Source: Aliidiomarina minuta (GTDB lineage Bacteria; Pseudomonadota; Gammaproteobacteria; Enterobacterales; Alteromonadaceae). From it: 64,000 nucleotides of DNA. The notes beneath the pieces were generated by a model. That model was not told the origin of the DNA, ran no database searches, and saw only the letters and a list, made by a program, of their open reading frames with translations. Positions 34,715 to 43,316 of the stretch are shown piece by piece; position 1 is the first letter of the stretch; each line of letters opens with the position of its first letter. A program made the translations under genes and the position numbers. Location: NCBI RefSeq assembly GCF_003987145.1, contig NZ_PIPL01000001.1, positions 558,001 through 622,000 of the forward strand, given 5' to 3'.

Positions 34715-37123
34715 TTAGCCTCCGCGCGGTTTTTTTAATAAACGTAATGAATTGGAAACTACTATGAGTGAGCTGATTGACATACCCAGCATAGCCCATA
34801 ATGGACCCACATGACCGGTTACTGCAAGCGGCAGAATAACGGCATTGTAGCCCAGAGCCCAGGCAAAGTTCTGGCGGATAATAGCGCGCGTTAAAGTCCC
34901 CGTGTGTAATAACCCCTGCAAGGCATGCAAGCGGCCATTTAAAATGACCACGTCGCTACCAGCTTGAGCCAGCTCAGTGCCGGAAGCAAAGGTCACCGAG
35001 GCATCGGCCTGTGCTAACACCGGCGCATCATTAATACCATCCCCGACCATCATTACCGCGCCGTGCTGTTGCAGTTCACGTAAACTTTCCATTTTGTCTT
35101 TCGGCTGTAACCCGGCCCGAACATCTTCTATGCCCAGAATTTTGGCCATACTCATAGCCCGGTCCTGATGATCACCGGTCAGCATAATCAGCTTAAAACC
35201 TCGTTTCTTAAACCAGTTCACCATATCCAGTGCATCCGGCCTTAACTCGTCATCTACCTGCCAGGCCGCCAGAATTCCTGAACGATCACATAAATACACA
35301 TTGGCCTGAGGCAGTGGTGACTGAGCATCTGGATGCCATTGCTGAATATAGTTCAAACTGCCTATTCGATAATCCTGCTCTTTATGCAAACCACTCAGTC
35401 CCTGACCGGGTTGGTTATCCACGTTGTCCAGCGAGACTTCCTGCACCGCGATCTGCTGGAAAGGGCGGGCCAGCGGGTGTTCCGAATACTGTTCGAGGGA
35501 GCGTGCGATAGCACTGTACTGCGATTCATTACCCACTTCCCGGAACCAGCTTTGCACCAGGCTGAAACGCCCTTGTGTCAGAGTGCCGGTTTTGTCCAGG
35601 CAGAGCGTATTGACCTTGGGTAATATTTCCAGGATTGCAGCATTTTTGACCAGTACGCCACTTCGGTTCAGGCGATTAATAGCGCCGCTCATCGCGGTCG
35701 GAGCTGCCAGAGCCAGGGCACAAGGGCAGGTGGCCACGAGCACCGCAAGGGTGACCCAGAAGGCGTCCGCTGGGGATAACAGCATCCAGCTTAAAAAGGT
35801 TAAACTGGAAACAGTCAGGGTGCCTATTACAAAATAACGACCGACAATATCAGCGAGACGGGCAAACCTAGGTTTCTGCTGCATAGCCGTGTCCTGAAGT
35901 GAGACAATGCCAGCCAACAAGGTATCCTGATGCGTACTTTTTACTTTCATGATCAGTGGTGACTGCTGATTTACGCTGCCAGCATAAAGACTGTCGCACT
36001 GTTGCTTGGCTATTGGCCGGCTTTCACCGGTAAGCAGAGATTCATCACACCAGGCTTGTTCGGAAATCAGTTCACCGTCAACAGGAATCGGTTCACCGGG
36101 CTTAACCCGGATTTCATCGTCCATCTGCAGGTATTTGACCATCACACGCTGCCATTCGTCATCATGCCGGCGCTCGGCAAAAGCAGGGATCAGCTTCATC
36201 AGGTTGGCAGCATTAGCGACCGCTCGATGTTTGGCCAGCAGTTCCAGGTAGCGGCCAGCCAGAAGCAGGAAGGCGAACATAGAAACACATTCATAATAAA
36301 CTTCGCCGGTATCAAAAACAGTGGCATAAAAGCTGGCGACAAATGCCAGCATCATAGCCAGAGATACGGGGACATCCATGTTCACAGTACGTGCCCGCAA
36401 TGCACGGATAGCGTTAGCGAAAAAAGGCTGGCAACTGTAGACAATAACCGGGGCGGTGAACAGCAAAGACACCCACCAAAAATAGAGACGATGCATATCA
36501 TCAATATCATCGTAATAAAGACCAAAAGCCACCATCATGGTCTGCATAGAAGCCAGCCCGGCGACGCCCAGGCGCATGATATAGCTGCGTCTGGTTTTTT
36601 CAAAACTCTGTTCTAAATCGGCTTGCTGAAAAGGCAATGCACGATAGCCAACCTTGTGGATACTGGCCAGAATATCGCTTAGTTTAAGGGTTTCAGGCAA
36701 CCATTTGACGTTGACCCTGTCCGTTGTCGCATTCACAACCACGTGCTGGATGCCGGACAGGCCTCTTAACTGCCGTTCAATAAGCCAGGCGCAGGCAGCG
36801 CAGGTCATGCCTTCTACAGCCAGGGTCACTTCATTGACGTCACCGCTGCGCACAAACTCGCGCTGAATATCCGGATCGTCATAGGCTTTGACCTGCTCAT
36901 GCAGCGAGTCCAGCTCTTCAGGAACCAGTGCCTGAGGTACGCCTTCATCATCGATTTCACGAAACTTATAAAAATGAATCAGGCCCTGACTGACAATAGT
37001 ATCGGCCACCGACTGGCAGCCATAACAGCACATAGGTTTGTCTTCACCGTCTATTTCAACGCTTAAGTTCAGTCCGGCGGGAACCGGCTGATGACAATGA
37101 AAACAACGCACTGCACTGCTCAT
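34715..37123 (-). CDS. ccoI: Copper-transporting P-type ATPase CcoI
   Basis: Exports copper for cbb3 oxidase assembly. The 802-residue protein starts with a metal-binding region, CFHCHQP (C7, C10) and CCYGC (32-36). Next is an HMA domain, GMTCAAC (C108, C111), and membrane spans. The transport motif CPC is at 466-468, phosphorylation motif DKTGTLTQG at D510, and hinge GDGINDAPVL follows. A TTG-GTT pair lies just upstream, but the ATG at 37123 is the better start. It is 6 bases after the ccoH stop. Confidence 0.95.
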   Translation of the reverse strand: MSSAVRCFHCHQPVPAGLNLSVEIDGEDKPMCCYGCQSVADTIVSQGLIHFYKFREIDDEGVPQALVPEELDSLHEQVKAYDDPDIQREFVRSGDVNEVTLAVEGMTCAACAWLIERQLRGLSGIQHVVVNATTDRVNVKWLPETLKLSDILASIHKVGYRALPFQQADLEQSFEKTRRSYIMRLGVAGLASMQTMMVAFGLYYDDIDDMHRLYFWWVSLLFTAPVIVYSCQPFFANAIRALRARTVNMDVPVSLAMMLAFVASFYATVFDTGEVYYECVSMFAFLLLAGRYLELLAKHRAVANAANLMKLIPAFAERRHDDEWQRVMVKYLQMDDEIRVKPGEPIPVDGELISEQAWCDESLLTGESRPIAKQQCDSLYAGSVNQQSPLIMKVKSTHQDTLLAGIVSLQDTAMQQKPRFARLADIVGRYFVIGTLTVSSLTFLSWMLLSPADAFWVTLAVLVATCPCALALAAPTAMSGAINRLNRSGVLVKNAAILEILPKVNTLCLDKTGTLTQGRFSLVQSWFREVGNESQYSAIARSLEQYSEHPLARPFQQIAVQEVSLDNVDNQPGQGLSGLHKEQDYRIGSLNYIQQWHPDAQSPLPQANVYLCDRSGILAAWQVDDELRPDALDMVNWFKKRGFKLIMLTGDHQDRAMSMAKILGIEDVRAGLQPKDKMESLRELQQHGAVMMVGDGINDAPVLAQADASVTFASGTELAQAGSDVVILNGRLHALQGLLHTGTLTRAIIRQNFAWALGYNAVILPLAVTGHVGPLWAMLGMSISSLIVVSNSLRLLKKPRGG

Positions 37124-37129
37124 AACCAA

Positions 37130-37642
37130 TTAAATACCGTAATTATCAGGAACCAGTGAAAACGCACTGTCCTGTGGTAGTTGCACATTCTGACTGACAC
37201 GCCATTCGTTGTTAAAGGGTTCTACAATAATGCGCCAGTGACCGGATATTGAACGTGGCAGTTCCTGGCGGTACATACCATCGCCGGAGTGGGGAACCCT
37301 TAATTCGAAGTCTTTATCATCCAGTGTCGGGTGATAAAAATTGACCTGCAGGGCGCTCCGGTTTTCAGGTTCAACACCATCAAAACGAAGCTGAATATAA
37401 TCGTCATCAATCTCCACCAGAAAGGCAATGCCTAAATCTTCAGCGCGGGCTACTTTTTCCAGTTGCAGGTTAATGGTTCTGCCTTCGCGGTAATAATCAT
37501 CGACCACCATGGATGCCGGGTTTTTATAGATTAACCAGGCAGTTACCCCGCAAGCGGTAATAACGGCTACTTTCATAGCAATAATGTACCAGGGCCAGAA
37601 GTGCTTATACCAGGGTTTAGTATCACGGTCTTGGGTTTGCAT
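37130..37642 (-). CDS. ccoH: FixH/CcoH family protein
   Basis: A 170-residue protein with one N-terminal membrane span (about 18-40) and a periplasmic beta-rich domain, typical of CcoH. It helps stabilise the cbb3 complex early in assembly. KPWYKHFWPWYIIAMKVAVI at the start is the usual FixH opening. It is separated from ccoP by a 100-base gap holding a terminator, so it begins a second unit with ccoI, ccoS and the TauE-like gene. No ccoG lies in between. Confidence 0.9.
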   Translation of the reverse strand: MQTQDRDTKPWYKHFWPWYIIAMKVAVITACGVTAWLIYKNPASMVVDDYYREGRTINLQLEKVARAEDLGIAFLVEIDDDYIQLRFDGVEPENRSALQVNFYHPTLDDKDFELRVPHSGDGMYRQELPRSISGHWRIIVEPFNNEWRVSQNVQLPQDSAFSLVPDNYGI

Positions 37643-37681
37643 TTTTTTGTTTTACCTCTGTATGTAACTGCCAATATATTT

Positions 37682-37707
37682 ATAAAAAAGCCCCGCGAAC
37701 GGGGCTT
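37682..37707 (-). terminator. Terminator between ccoP and ccoH
   Basis: On the minus strand, AAGCCCCG, a GTTC-type loop, CGGGGCTT and a run of Ts (stem 37688-37695 with 37700-37707). It lies after the ccoP stop and before ccoH, so it likely limits expression of the maturation genes relative to the oxidase. Confidence 0.85.
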
Positions 37708-37742
37708 CCTGCACACTCTGTCCTTGTTGAATCAAGATATTA

Positions 37743-38690
37743 TTAGTCAGAAAGACTTAACACATAACCTGACAGTATCTGTACTTTGTCTTCGCCCAGA
37801 ATGGTGTCCCAACGCGGCATCACACCATTTCGGCCATAACGCAGTGTTTCTTCAACCGCACGTTGTGAACCGCCATATAACCAGACATTATTGGTCAGGT
37901 CAGGTGCGCCCATTGCAGGATTCCCCGTTCCATCCTGGCCATGACATACTGCACAGGCAGCAAACCCTTGCTCACCAGCTCGTGCCAGCTGTCGGTCGAC
38001 GTTACGGCCACTCAGACTTAACACATAGGCAGTCATTTCACGGATACCCTGTTCACCAAGCTGATCACCAAAAGCTGGCATTTCAGCGACGCGACCTTCC
38101 ATTAAGGTTTTCTTAATGTCGGCAGGGGAACCGCCCCAGCTAAATATACCATCAGTCAGGTTAGGGAAGCCTATTGAGCCCCTGGCATCTGAACCATGAC
38201 ACTGCGCACAGTTTTGCAGAAACAGGCGCTGGCCGAGACGCAGGGCGTCAGTGTCCTGAGAAATATCCTCAATCGACATTTGCGCATACTGCTGAAAAAT
38301 AGGACCGTACTGTTCTTCTGCTCGCGCTCGTTCGCGGTCATACTGCACGATCCGTCCTTCTTCTCTTGCCTGCTCAGTTGCCTGACGAGATTCTTCCAAA
38401 GAACGAATATCCTGGTTGGAGCTGGACCAGCCTAACAAGCCCTGGAAGTTACCCAGGCCAGGGTAGAGGGCGAGGTATAAAAACGCCCAACCAATGCAAA
38501 TCCAGAACAAATAAGTCCACCACTTGGGCAACGGGTTATTCAGCTCGCTGATCCCGTCGAATTCGTGGCCCATGTTCTCGCCTTCTTCGACATCCGTATA
38601 GTTTGTCATGTTCCAGCGCAGCAAAATGATTAGCGCAATCAAATGGCCTAATGTCAGAACAATAATCCATCCACTCCAGAAGCTACTCAT
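37743..38690 (-). CDS. ccoP: Cytochrome c oxidase cbb3-type subunit III
   Basis: Diheme subunit passing electrons to the oxidase. The 315-residue protein has two membrane spans (about 4-26 and 57-77), the two-span form found in Shewanella and related taxa. Two CxxCH heme motifs follow, at 161-165 and 246-250. The polar stretch between about 90 and 130 is charged and helical. Its start overlaps ccoQ by 8 bases, in the order ccoN-O-Q-P. Confidence 0.97.
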   Translation of the reverse strand: MSSFWSGWIIVLTLGHLIALIILLRWNMTNYTDVEEGENMGHEFDGISELNNPLPKWWTYLFWICIGWAFLYLALYPGLGNFQGLLGWSSSNQDIRSLEESRQATEQAREEGRIVQYDRERARAEEQYGPIFQQYAQMSIEDISQDTDALRLGQRLFLQNCAQCHGSDARGSIGFPNLTDGIFSWGGSPADIKKTLMEGRVAEMPAFGDQLGEQGIREMTAYVLSLSGRNVDRQLARAGEQGFAACAVCHGQDGTGNPAMGAPDLTNNVWLYGGSQRAVEETLRYGRNGVMPRWDTILGEDKVQILSGYVLSLSD

Positions 38691-38874
38691 CGCTATTTGA
38701 CTCCCGTTTTTTATTCTGATCTGACTTCACTCTGGCTTTATCTTCCTCAAAGATAGAGTTCGCATCATGATCAAATTTATCTTTATTTCTGCGACTGTAG
38801 GCCCACCAAATGACGATGATAATTACGCCAAAGACCAGCAGTGTATAAAACGCGTGAAAAGTTGGTCCACCCAT
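38683..38874 (-). CDS. ccoQ: Cbb3-type oxidase subunit CcoQ
   Basis: A 63-residue subunit with a single span (about 7-26), then the YSRRNKDKFDHDANSIFEED pattern typical of CcoQ/FixQ. It stabilises the assembled complex. It lies between ccoO and ccoP with short spacing on the ccoO side and an 8-base overlap on the other. Confidence 0.94.
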   Translation of the reverse strand: MGGPTFHAFYTLLVFGVIIIVIWWAYSRRNKDKFDHDANSIFEEDKARVKSDQNKKRESNSDE

Positions 38875-38879
38875 AATAG

Positions 38880-39488
38880 CTACCTTAGTGAAGTGCCTAG
38901 TGACTGAAGATAAGCAATCAAAGCTTCCATCTCGGTTCTGCCTTGCACATCTTCTTTCGCGGACGCAATGTCTTCATCCGTATAAGGCACACCGAAACGA
39001 CGGAAAGTCTCCAGCTTGCGAGCGGTCAGACGACCATCCAGCTTACGTTCATCTAACCAGGGATAACCAGGCATATTGGACTCAGGAACCACCGCTCGTG
39101 GATCCATCAGGTGAACGTAGTGCCATTCGTCACTATAACGACCACCAACGCGGGCCAAATCAGGACCGGTACGCTTGGAGCCCCACAGGAAAGGGTGCTC
39201 CCATACCGATTCGCCCGCTACCGAGTAATGTCCATACCGCTCAGTCTCGGCACGGAAAGGACGAATCATCTGACTGTGACAGCCAACACAACCTTCACGG
39301 ATATAGATGTCACGACCTTCCAGCTCCAGCGCCGTATAAGGGCGCAGATCTTTGACCGGTTCATTGACCTGATCCTGAAAGAGCAGGGGAGTGATTTCTA
39401 CCAGGCCACCAATAGAGATAGCGACAATAGATAACACGGCAAACCAGCCAACATGTTTTTCTACTAATTCATGTCTGTTCTTTTTCAT
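38880..39488 (-). CDS. ccoO: Cytochrome c oxidase cbb3-type subunit II
   Basis: Membrane-anchored monoheme subunit that takes electrons from CcoP to the catalytic centre. The 202-residue protein has an N-terminal span (about 13-35) and one heme motif, CVGCH, at 67-71, followed by the QMIRPFRAETERYGHYS segment seen in this subunit. Starts 14 bases after ccoN. Confidence 0.96.
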   Translation of the reverse strand: MKKNRHELVEKHVGWFAVLSIVAISIGGLVEITPLLFQDQVNEPVKDLRPYTALELEGRDIYIREGCVGCHSQMIRPFRAETERYGHYSVAGESVWEHPFLWGSKRTGPDLARVGGRYSDEWHYVHLMDPRAVVPESNMPGYPWLDERKLDGRLTARKLETFRRFGVPYTDEDIASAKEDVQGRTEMEALIAYLQSLGTSLR

Positions 39489-39502
39489 GACTCAGCGACT
39501 CC

Positions 39503-40939
39503 TTAAACCGATTGTGCAGCTGGTAATGGCTCGCTCTTACGAACCTGGTCACTGCGCATTGTTCTATAAACGTTGTACGCCATGATAAGCATACCAGCGA
39601 CGACGAAGACACCACCGACAAAGCGCACGAAATAGAACGGATAAGATGCTTCCAGGCTCTCCACGAAACTGTAGGTCAAAGTACCGTCAGAATTCACTGC
39701 ACGCCACATCAGCCCCTGAGTTACACCTGATATCCACATAGCTACGATATAAAGTACTACACCAATAGTATGTAACCAGAAGTGGGTATTGATCAGCTTG
39801 ATGCTGTACATGCGTTCGCGCTCAAATAATACAGGTATCAGATGATAAATAGCGCCGATACTGATCATAGCGACCCAGCCCAAGGCACCTGAATGCACAT
39901 GGCCGATAGTCCAGTCTGTGTAGTGAGAAAGCGCGTTGACGGACTTAATCGCCATCATCGGACCTTCAAAGGTGGACATACCGTAAAACGACAGTGAAAC
40001 AATCAGGAAACGTAGAATAGGGTCGGTACGCAGCTTATGCCAAGCTCCGGACAAGGTCATAATACCGTTGATCATGCCCCCCCAGGAAGGTACAAAAAGT
40101 ACCACGGACATCACCATGCCCACAGATTGTGCCCAGTCAGGCAGCGCTGTGTAGTGCAGATGGTGAGGACCCGCCCAGATATAAATCGAGATTAGTGCCC
40201 AGAAGTGAACCACCGACAAACGATAGGAATAAACCGGACGCTCAGCCTGTTTAGGCACAAAATAATACATCATGCCCAGGAAACCAGCGGTTAGCAGGAA
40301 ACCTACGGCGTTATGCCCGTACCACCACTGCATCATAGCGTCCACTGCACCTGAGTAGATGGAATATGACTTAGTGAAGGAAACCGGAACGGCCAGATTG
40401 TTACCAATATGCAGTAAAGCTACGGCAATGATAAAAGCACCGTAGAACCAGTTAGCCACATAAATGTGAGAAGTACGGCGAATAGCCAGGGTACCAAAGA
40501 ACACAATAATAAAGGCAATCCAGACGACTGCAATTAAGATCGATATTGGCCACTCCAGTTCAGCGTATTCTTTACTGGTAGTTATGCCTAATGGCAAGGT
40601 AATCACTGCTAAAACAATGACCGCTTGCCAGCCCCAAAAGGTAAATGCTGCTAATTTGTCGGAAAATAGCCGCACCTGACAGGTTTTTTGTACTACATAA
40701 TAAGCAGTCGCAAAAAGCGCACTGGTACCAAAGGCAAATATAACTGCATTGGTATGCAATGGGCGTAACCGGGAATAGGTTAACCAAGGTGTGTCAAAAT
40801 TGAGGGCAGGCCATACGAGTTGTGCTGCAATGAGCACCCCTACGGCCATACCAACAATCCCCCAGATAATAGTCATGACAGTAAACTGCTTGACCACTTT
40901 TAAATTATAGTTAGTTTCTTGTGGAATAGTTTGGCTCAT
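39503..40939 (-). CDS. ccoN: Cytochrome c oxidase cbb3-type subunit I
   Basis: Catalytic subunit that reduces oxygen with a high-affinity heme-copper centre. The 478-residue, 12-span protein has the family features PLHTNAVIFAFG with a heme ligand, YGHNAVGFLLTAGFLGMMYY, and the copper histidines in WAGPHHLHYTALPDW. It is the first gene of ccoNOQP. The 149-base divergent region upstream contains an FNR-box-like site at 41020-41033, so it is likely raised under low oxygen. Confidence 0.97.
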   Translation of the reverse strand: MSQTIPQETNYNLKVVKQFTVMTIIWGIVGMAVGVLIAAQLVWPALNFDTPWLTYSRLRPLHTNAVIFAFGTSALFATAYYVVQKTCQVRLFSDKLAAFTFWGWQAVIVLAVITLPLGITTSKEYAELEWPISILIAVVWIAFIIVFFGTLAIRRTSHIYVANWFYGAFIIAVALLHIGNNLAVPVSFTKSYSIYSGAVDAMMQWWYGHNAVGFLLTAGFLGMMYYFVPKQAERPVYSYRLSVVHFWALISIYIWAGPHHLHYTALPDWAQSVGMVMSVVLFVPSWGGMINGIMTLSGAWHKLRTDPILRFLIVSLSFYGMSTFEGPMMAIKSVNALSHYTDWTIGHVHSGALGWVAMISIGAIYHLIPVLFERERMYSIKLINTHFWLHTIGVVLYIVAMWISGVTQGLMWRAVNSDGTLTYSFVESLEASYPFYFVRFVGGVFVVAGMLIMAYNVYRTMRSDQVRKSEPLPAAQSV

Positions 40940-41019
40940 CGTGTACGTCCGATACTATTAAAAATCCAGTGCATTTTACGAGTTTTGGTAGTGAAAATAT
41001 AGCGAATGCGATGGATTTA

Positions 41020-41033
41020 ATGATTTCCATCAA
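41020..41033 (-). promoter_or_regulatory. FNR-box-like site upstream of ccoN
   Basis: On the minus strand TTGATGGAAATCAT, one base off the TTGAT-N4-ATCAA consensus. It lies 81 bases before the ccoN ATG. A TATATT or TATTTT box follows about 18-20 bases downstream on the same strand, near class II spacing. It could also act on the divergent gene at 41089. An Fnr gene is in the same cluster. Confidence 0.6.
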
Positions 41034-41088
41034 TGTACTGAGTACTATATACACAATACGCGACTGTCAGAGGAAAAGATTCAACTCA

Positions 41089-41529
41089 ATGTTAACATTC
41101 TCAAGTACTTTACGCATCACCGGTGTTGTTTTATTAGCCAGTGTTGCCTTTGCCTGCGGTGACTCAACAACGCATGAGATTAGCGAGTCTCCCTTTTGCT
41201 CTGGTATGAGCCCCCTGAATGAAAGCTGTCAATATGAAATCGGAGGTAGTCGATTCTGGCTCATCAGCGATCATCCTCAAATGCCTGTTGAAAAACCGGT
41301 TCAGCTTAAGTTGATCAGCGAGCAGGAGCTTAGTCTACAGCAAAGTGAGATTCGGGGGCTCAGTATGTACATGGGCCGCATACCTGTCATCTGGCAACGG
41401 ACAGATATGAATACCTGGCAAACAGATGTCATGCTCGGTGCCTGTACGGATCCCGATATGGTCTGGGAGTTAATTATAAAAAAAGGAAGTCACAGCAAGC
41501 GACTTCCTTTTCAATCGGTTCAGTATTAA
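41089..41529 (+). CDS. Predicted secreted or lipoprotein near cbb3 genes, unrecognised
   Basis: A 146-residue protein with a signal-like N-terminus, RITGVVLLASVAFACGD, and a cysteine that may be lipidated, though the lipobox (AFAC) is weak. The mature part is small, beta-rich and acidic, with several cysteines and a CTDPDMVWELII segment near the end. The frame is open far upstream, but the ATG at 41089 follows AGAGGAAAAG and gives the signal peptide. It is divergent from ccoN, and the 3' coding end forms a hairpin. I do not recognise the family. Confidence 0.72.
   Translation: MLTFSSTLRITGVVLLASVAFACGDSTTHEISESPFCSGMSPLNESCQYEIGGSRFWLISDHPQMPVEKPVQLKLISEQELSLQQSEIRGLSMYMGRIPVIWQRTDMNTWQTDVMLGACTDPDMVWELIIKKGSHSKRLPFQSVQY
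41474..41511 (-). terminator. Terminator for the chemoreceptor gene, inside the convergent CDS end
   Basis: On the minus strand, AAAAGGAAGTC (41501-41511), a 9-base loop and GACTTCC (41485-41491), then seven Ts. It begins 26 bases past the chemoreceptor stop, within the last codons of the convergent gene (residues about 131-141). On the plus strand only four Ts follow. Confidence 0.75.
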
Positions 41530-41536
41530 TTAAGTA

Positions 41537-43171
41537 TTAATCGGTTTTAAAGCGACGAACCAGGTTACTCAACTCCTCACTATTGCTATTAAGAGACTCA
41601 CTTAGTGCAGTTAACGATTTATTATTATCCTCATTACTTCCTGAAAGGTCACTGATGTCGGTGACATTTTCACTCACTTCCATAGTTACCCGACTTTGCT
41701 CATCAGTGGCGTTAGCAATCTGAATGTTCATTGCTGAAATATTCTCAACCGCTTGGCGAATCTGGGCGATAGCAGTTTCTGCTTCTCCGGCTTCGGTGGT
41801 AGTTGCTCTTGATGCAATCTGAACTTCTTCAATAACGGTAGAAACATCGCTGATAGATGTTTGGATAGTATTGACAAGGTTATTAATTTCATCGGTTGAC
41901 GACTGGGTTCTGGTAGCCAGGGTTCTGACTTCATCGGCTACCACGGCAAAGCCTCGACCGGCTTCACCTGCACGCGCAGCTTCTATGGCAGCATTCAGAG
42001 CCAGCAGGTTGGTCTGCTCGGCAATGTTAACAATAACGCTCAGGATATTACCAATCTTATCAGAACCTTGCTGCAGGGTTTTAGCCTGCTCAGTAGCTGT
42101 CTCCAGTTGTAGCGCCAGTCTTTCAACATTAGCCACTGAGGCATGCACAATTTCAGCTGAGCGCTGGGCTTCCTGATCCGCCTGATTAGCCGATTCAGCG
42201 GCATCCCTTGCGTGATTAGCAACTTCACTGGAAGACGATGATAATTCATTAATAGCAGTAGCCACTGAGCTGGTCTGGTTTGCCAGCTTGCTACTTAATT
42301 CTGAACTTGAGCCCGTCAACGCAGACAGCCGCTGCGCCGCTTCCTGCTCATGTTCAGCACTTTCCTGCACAGCTTTTACCAGATTTTGAATTTTACTGAC
42401 AAAATTATTAAAGCTGGCCCCAAGACGGGATATTTCATCGTTACCATTCTCAGCCAGGCGATGAGTCAAATCACCTTCGCCTTCTGCGATATCATCCATT
42501 GCCGCAATAGAAGCTTTCAATGGTTTGACAATGCTACGAATAATAAGCAGGAATATTGCCAGCAAAGGTACTGACAACAGCACAGCAAAGCCAGCCAAAC
42601 GCCAGAACTGAACCCACAACTGGCCCGCCACATCATCAATATAGACTCCACTGCCTATAACCCATTGCCATTCATCAAAAGTCCGTACTCGGGTTATCTT
42701 AGGGGCCAGCTCAGAGCTATTGGGTAACTCCCATATATAATGCACAGTGGCACGTTCGTTATCACGGGTACGTTCAAGCATATGGCGGAATAAGGGAGTA
42801 CCTTCAGGGTCTTCAAAGTTACGCACGTTGCGGCCGCGTTGCCCGGAAAAGGGATGCTGCACCAGCACGCCATCACGCTGTAAAGTGAATACATATTCAT
42901 TACCTTCATAACGAATCAGATCCAGCTGTTGAATTGCTCTTCGTTGAGCTTCCTCCTGAGTTAAGTCGCCATCTCTGTATTGTTGATAGAAGTCGCGTAC
43001 CAGCGTCATAGCCGCGTCATTAAGTGCATCCAGTTTTTGTTGTTCACCGTCAATAATCACAGTGCGCAGGTTAAACAGCATGAAAGCCACCATAAGCACG
43101 GTGCCTCCGGCTGCAATGGCCAGTAATACCAATAAGCGGACACTAATTGTAAGGCGTTGAATTAAATTCAT
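41537..43171 (-). CDS. Methyl-accepting chemotaxis protein with single Cache domain
   Basis: Chemoreceptor of 544 residues. It has a first span (about 11-33), a periplasmic sCache_2-type domain (about 40-180, with GNEYVFTLQRDGVLVQHPF), and a second span (about 188-212). A HAMP domain follows (about 213-266), then the long helical signalling part with the hairpin tip EQTNLLALNAAIEAARAGE. The ligand is unknown; related sensors bind small organic acids. It is divergent from an orphan periplasmic binding protein, which could present its ligand. Confidence 0.94.
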   Translation of the reverse strand: MNLIQRLTISVRLLVLLAIAAGGTVLMVAFMLFNLRTVIIDGEQQKLDALNDAAMTLVRDFYQQYRDGDLTQEEAQRRAIQQLDLIRYEGNEYVFTLQRDGVLVQHPFSGQRGRNVRNFEDPEGTPLFRHMLERTRDNERATVHYIWELPNSSELAPKITRVRTFDEWQWVIGSGVYIDDVAGQLWVQFWRLAGFAVLLSVPLLAIFLLIIRSIVKPLKASIAAMDDIAEGEGDLTHRLAENGNDEISRLGASFNNFVSKIQNLVKAVQESAEHEQEAAQRLSALTGSSSELSSKLANQTSSVATAINELSSSSSEVANHARDAAESANQADQEAQRSAEIVHASVANVERLALQLETATEQAKTLQQGSDKIGNILSVIVNIAEQTNLLALNAAIEAARAGEAGRGFAVVADEVRTLATRTQSSTDEINNLVNTIQTSISDVSTVIEEVQIASRATTTEAGEAETAIAQIRQAVENISAMNIQIANATDEQSRVTMEVSENVTDISDLSGSNEDNNKSLTALSESLNSNSEELSNLVRRFKTD

Positions 43172-43316
43172 TTTTATACTTCCTTTTGTAGACCCTGACT
43201 TTATATCGTATTGTTTGAGGGGAAACTTTAGCTAACACTACCACTAGTAAACATACAGGAAACTATCTTTTAGTCTTACTTGGTTAACAATTTCAATTAT
43301 TGATAAGGAACAACCG

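Noticed and set aside
36002..36616. 204-codon plus-strand frame inside ccoI
   Set aside because: Antisense to a conserved P-type ATPase with all motifs in frame; low-complexity composition typical of a shadow frame.
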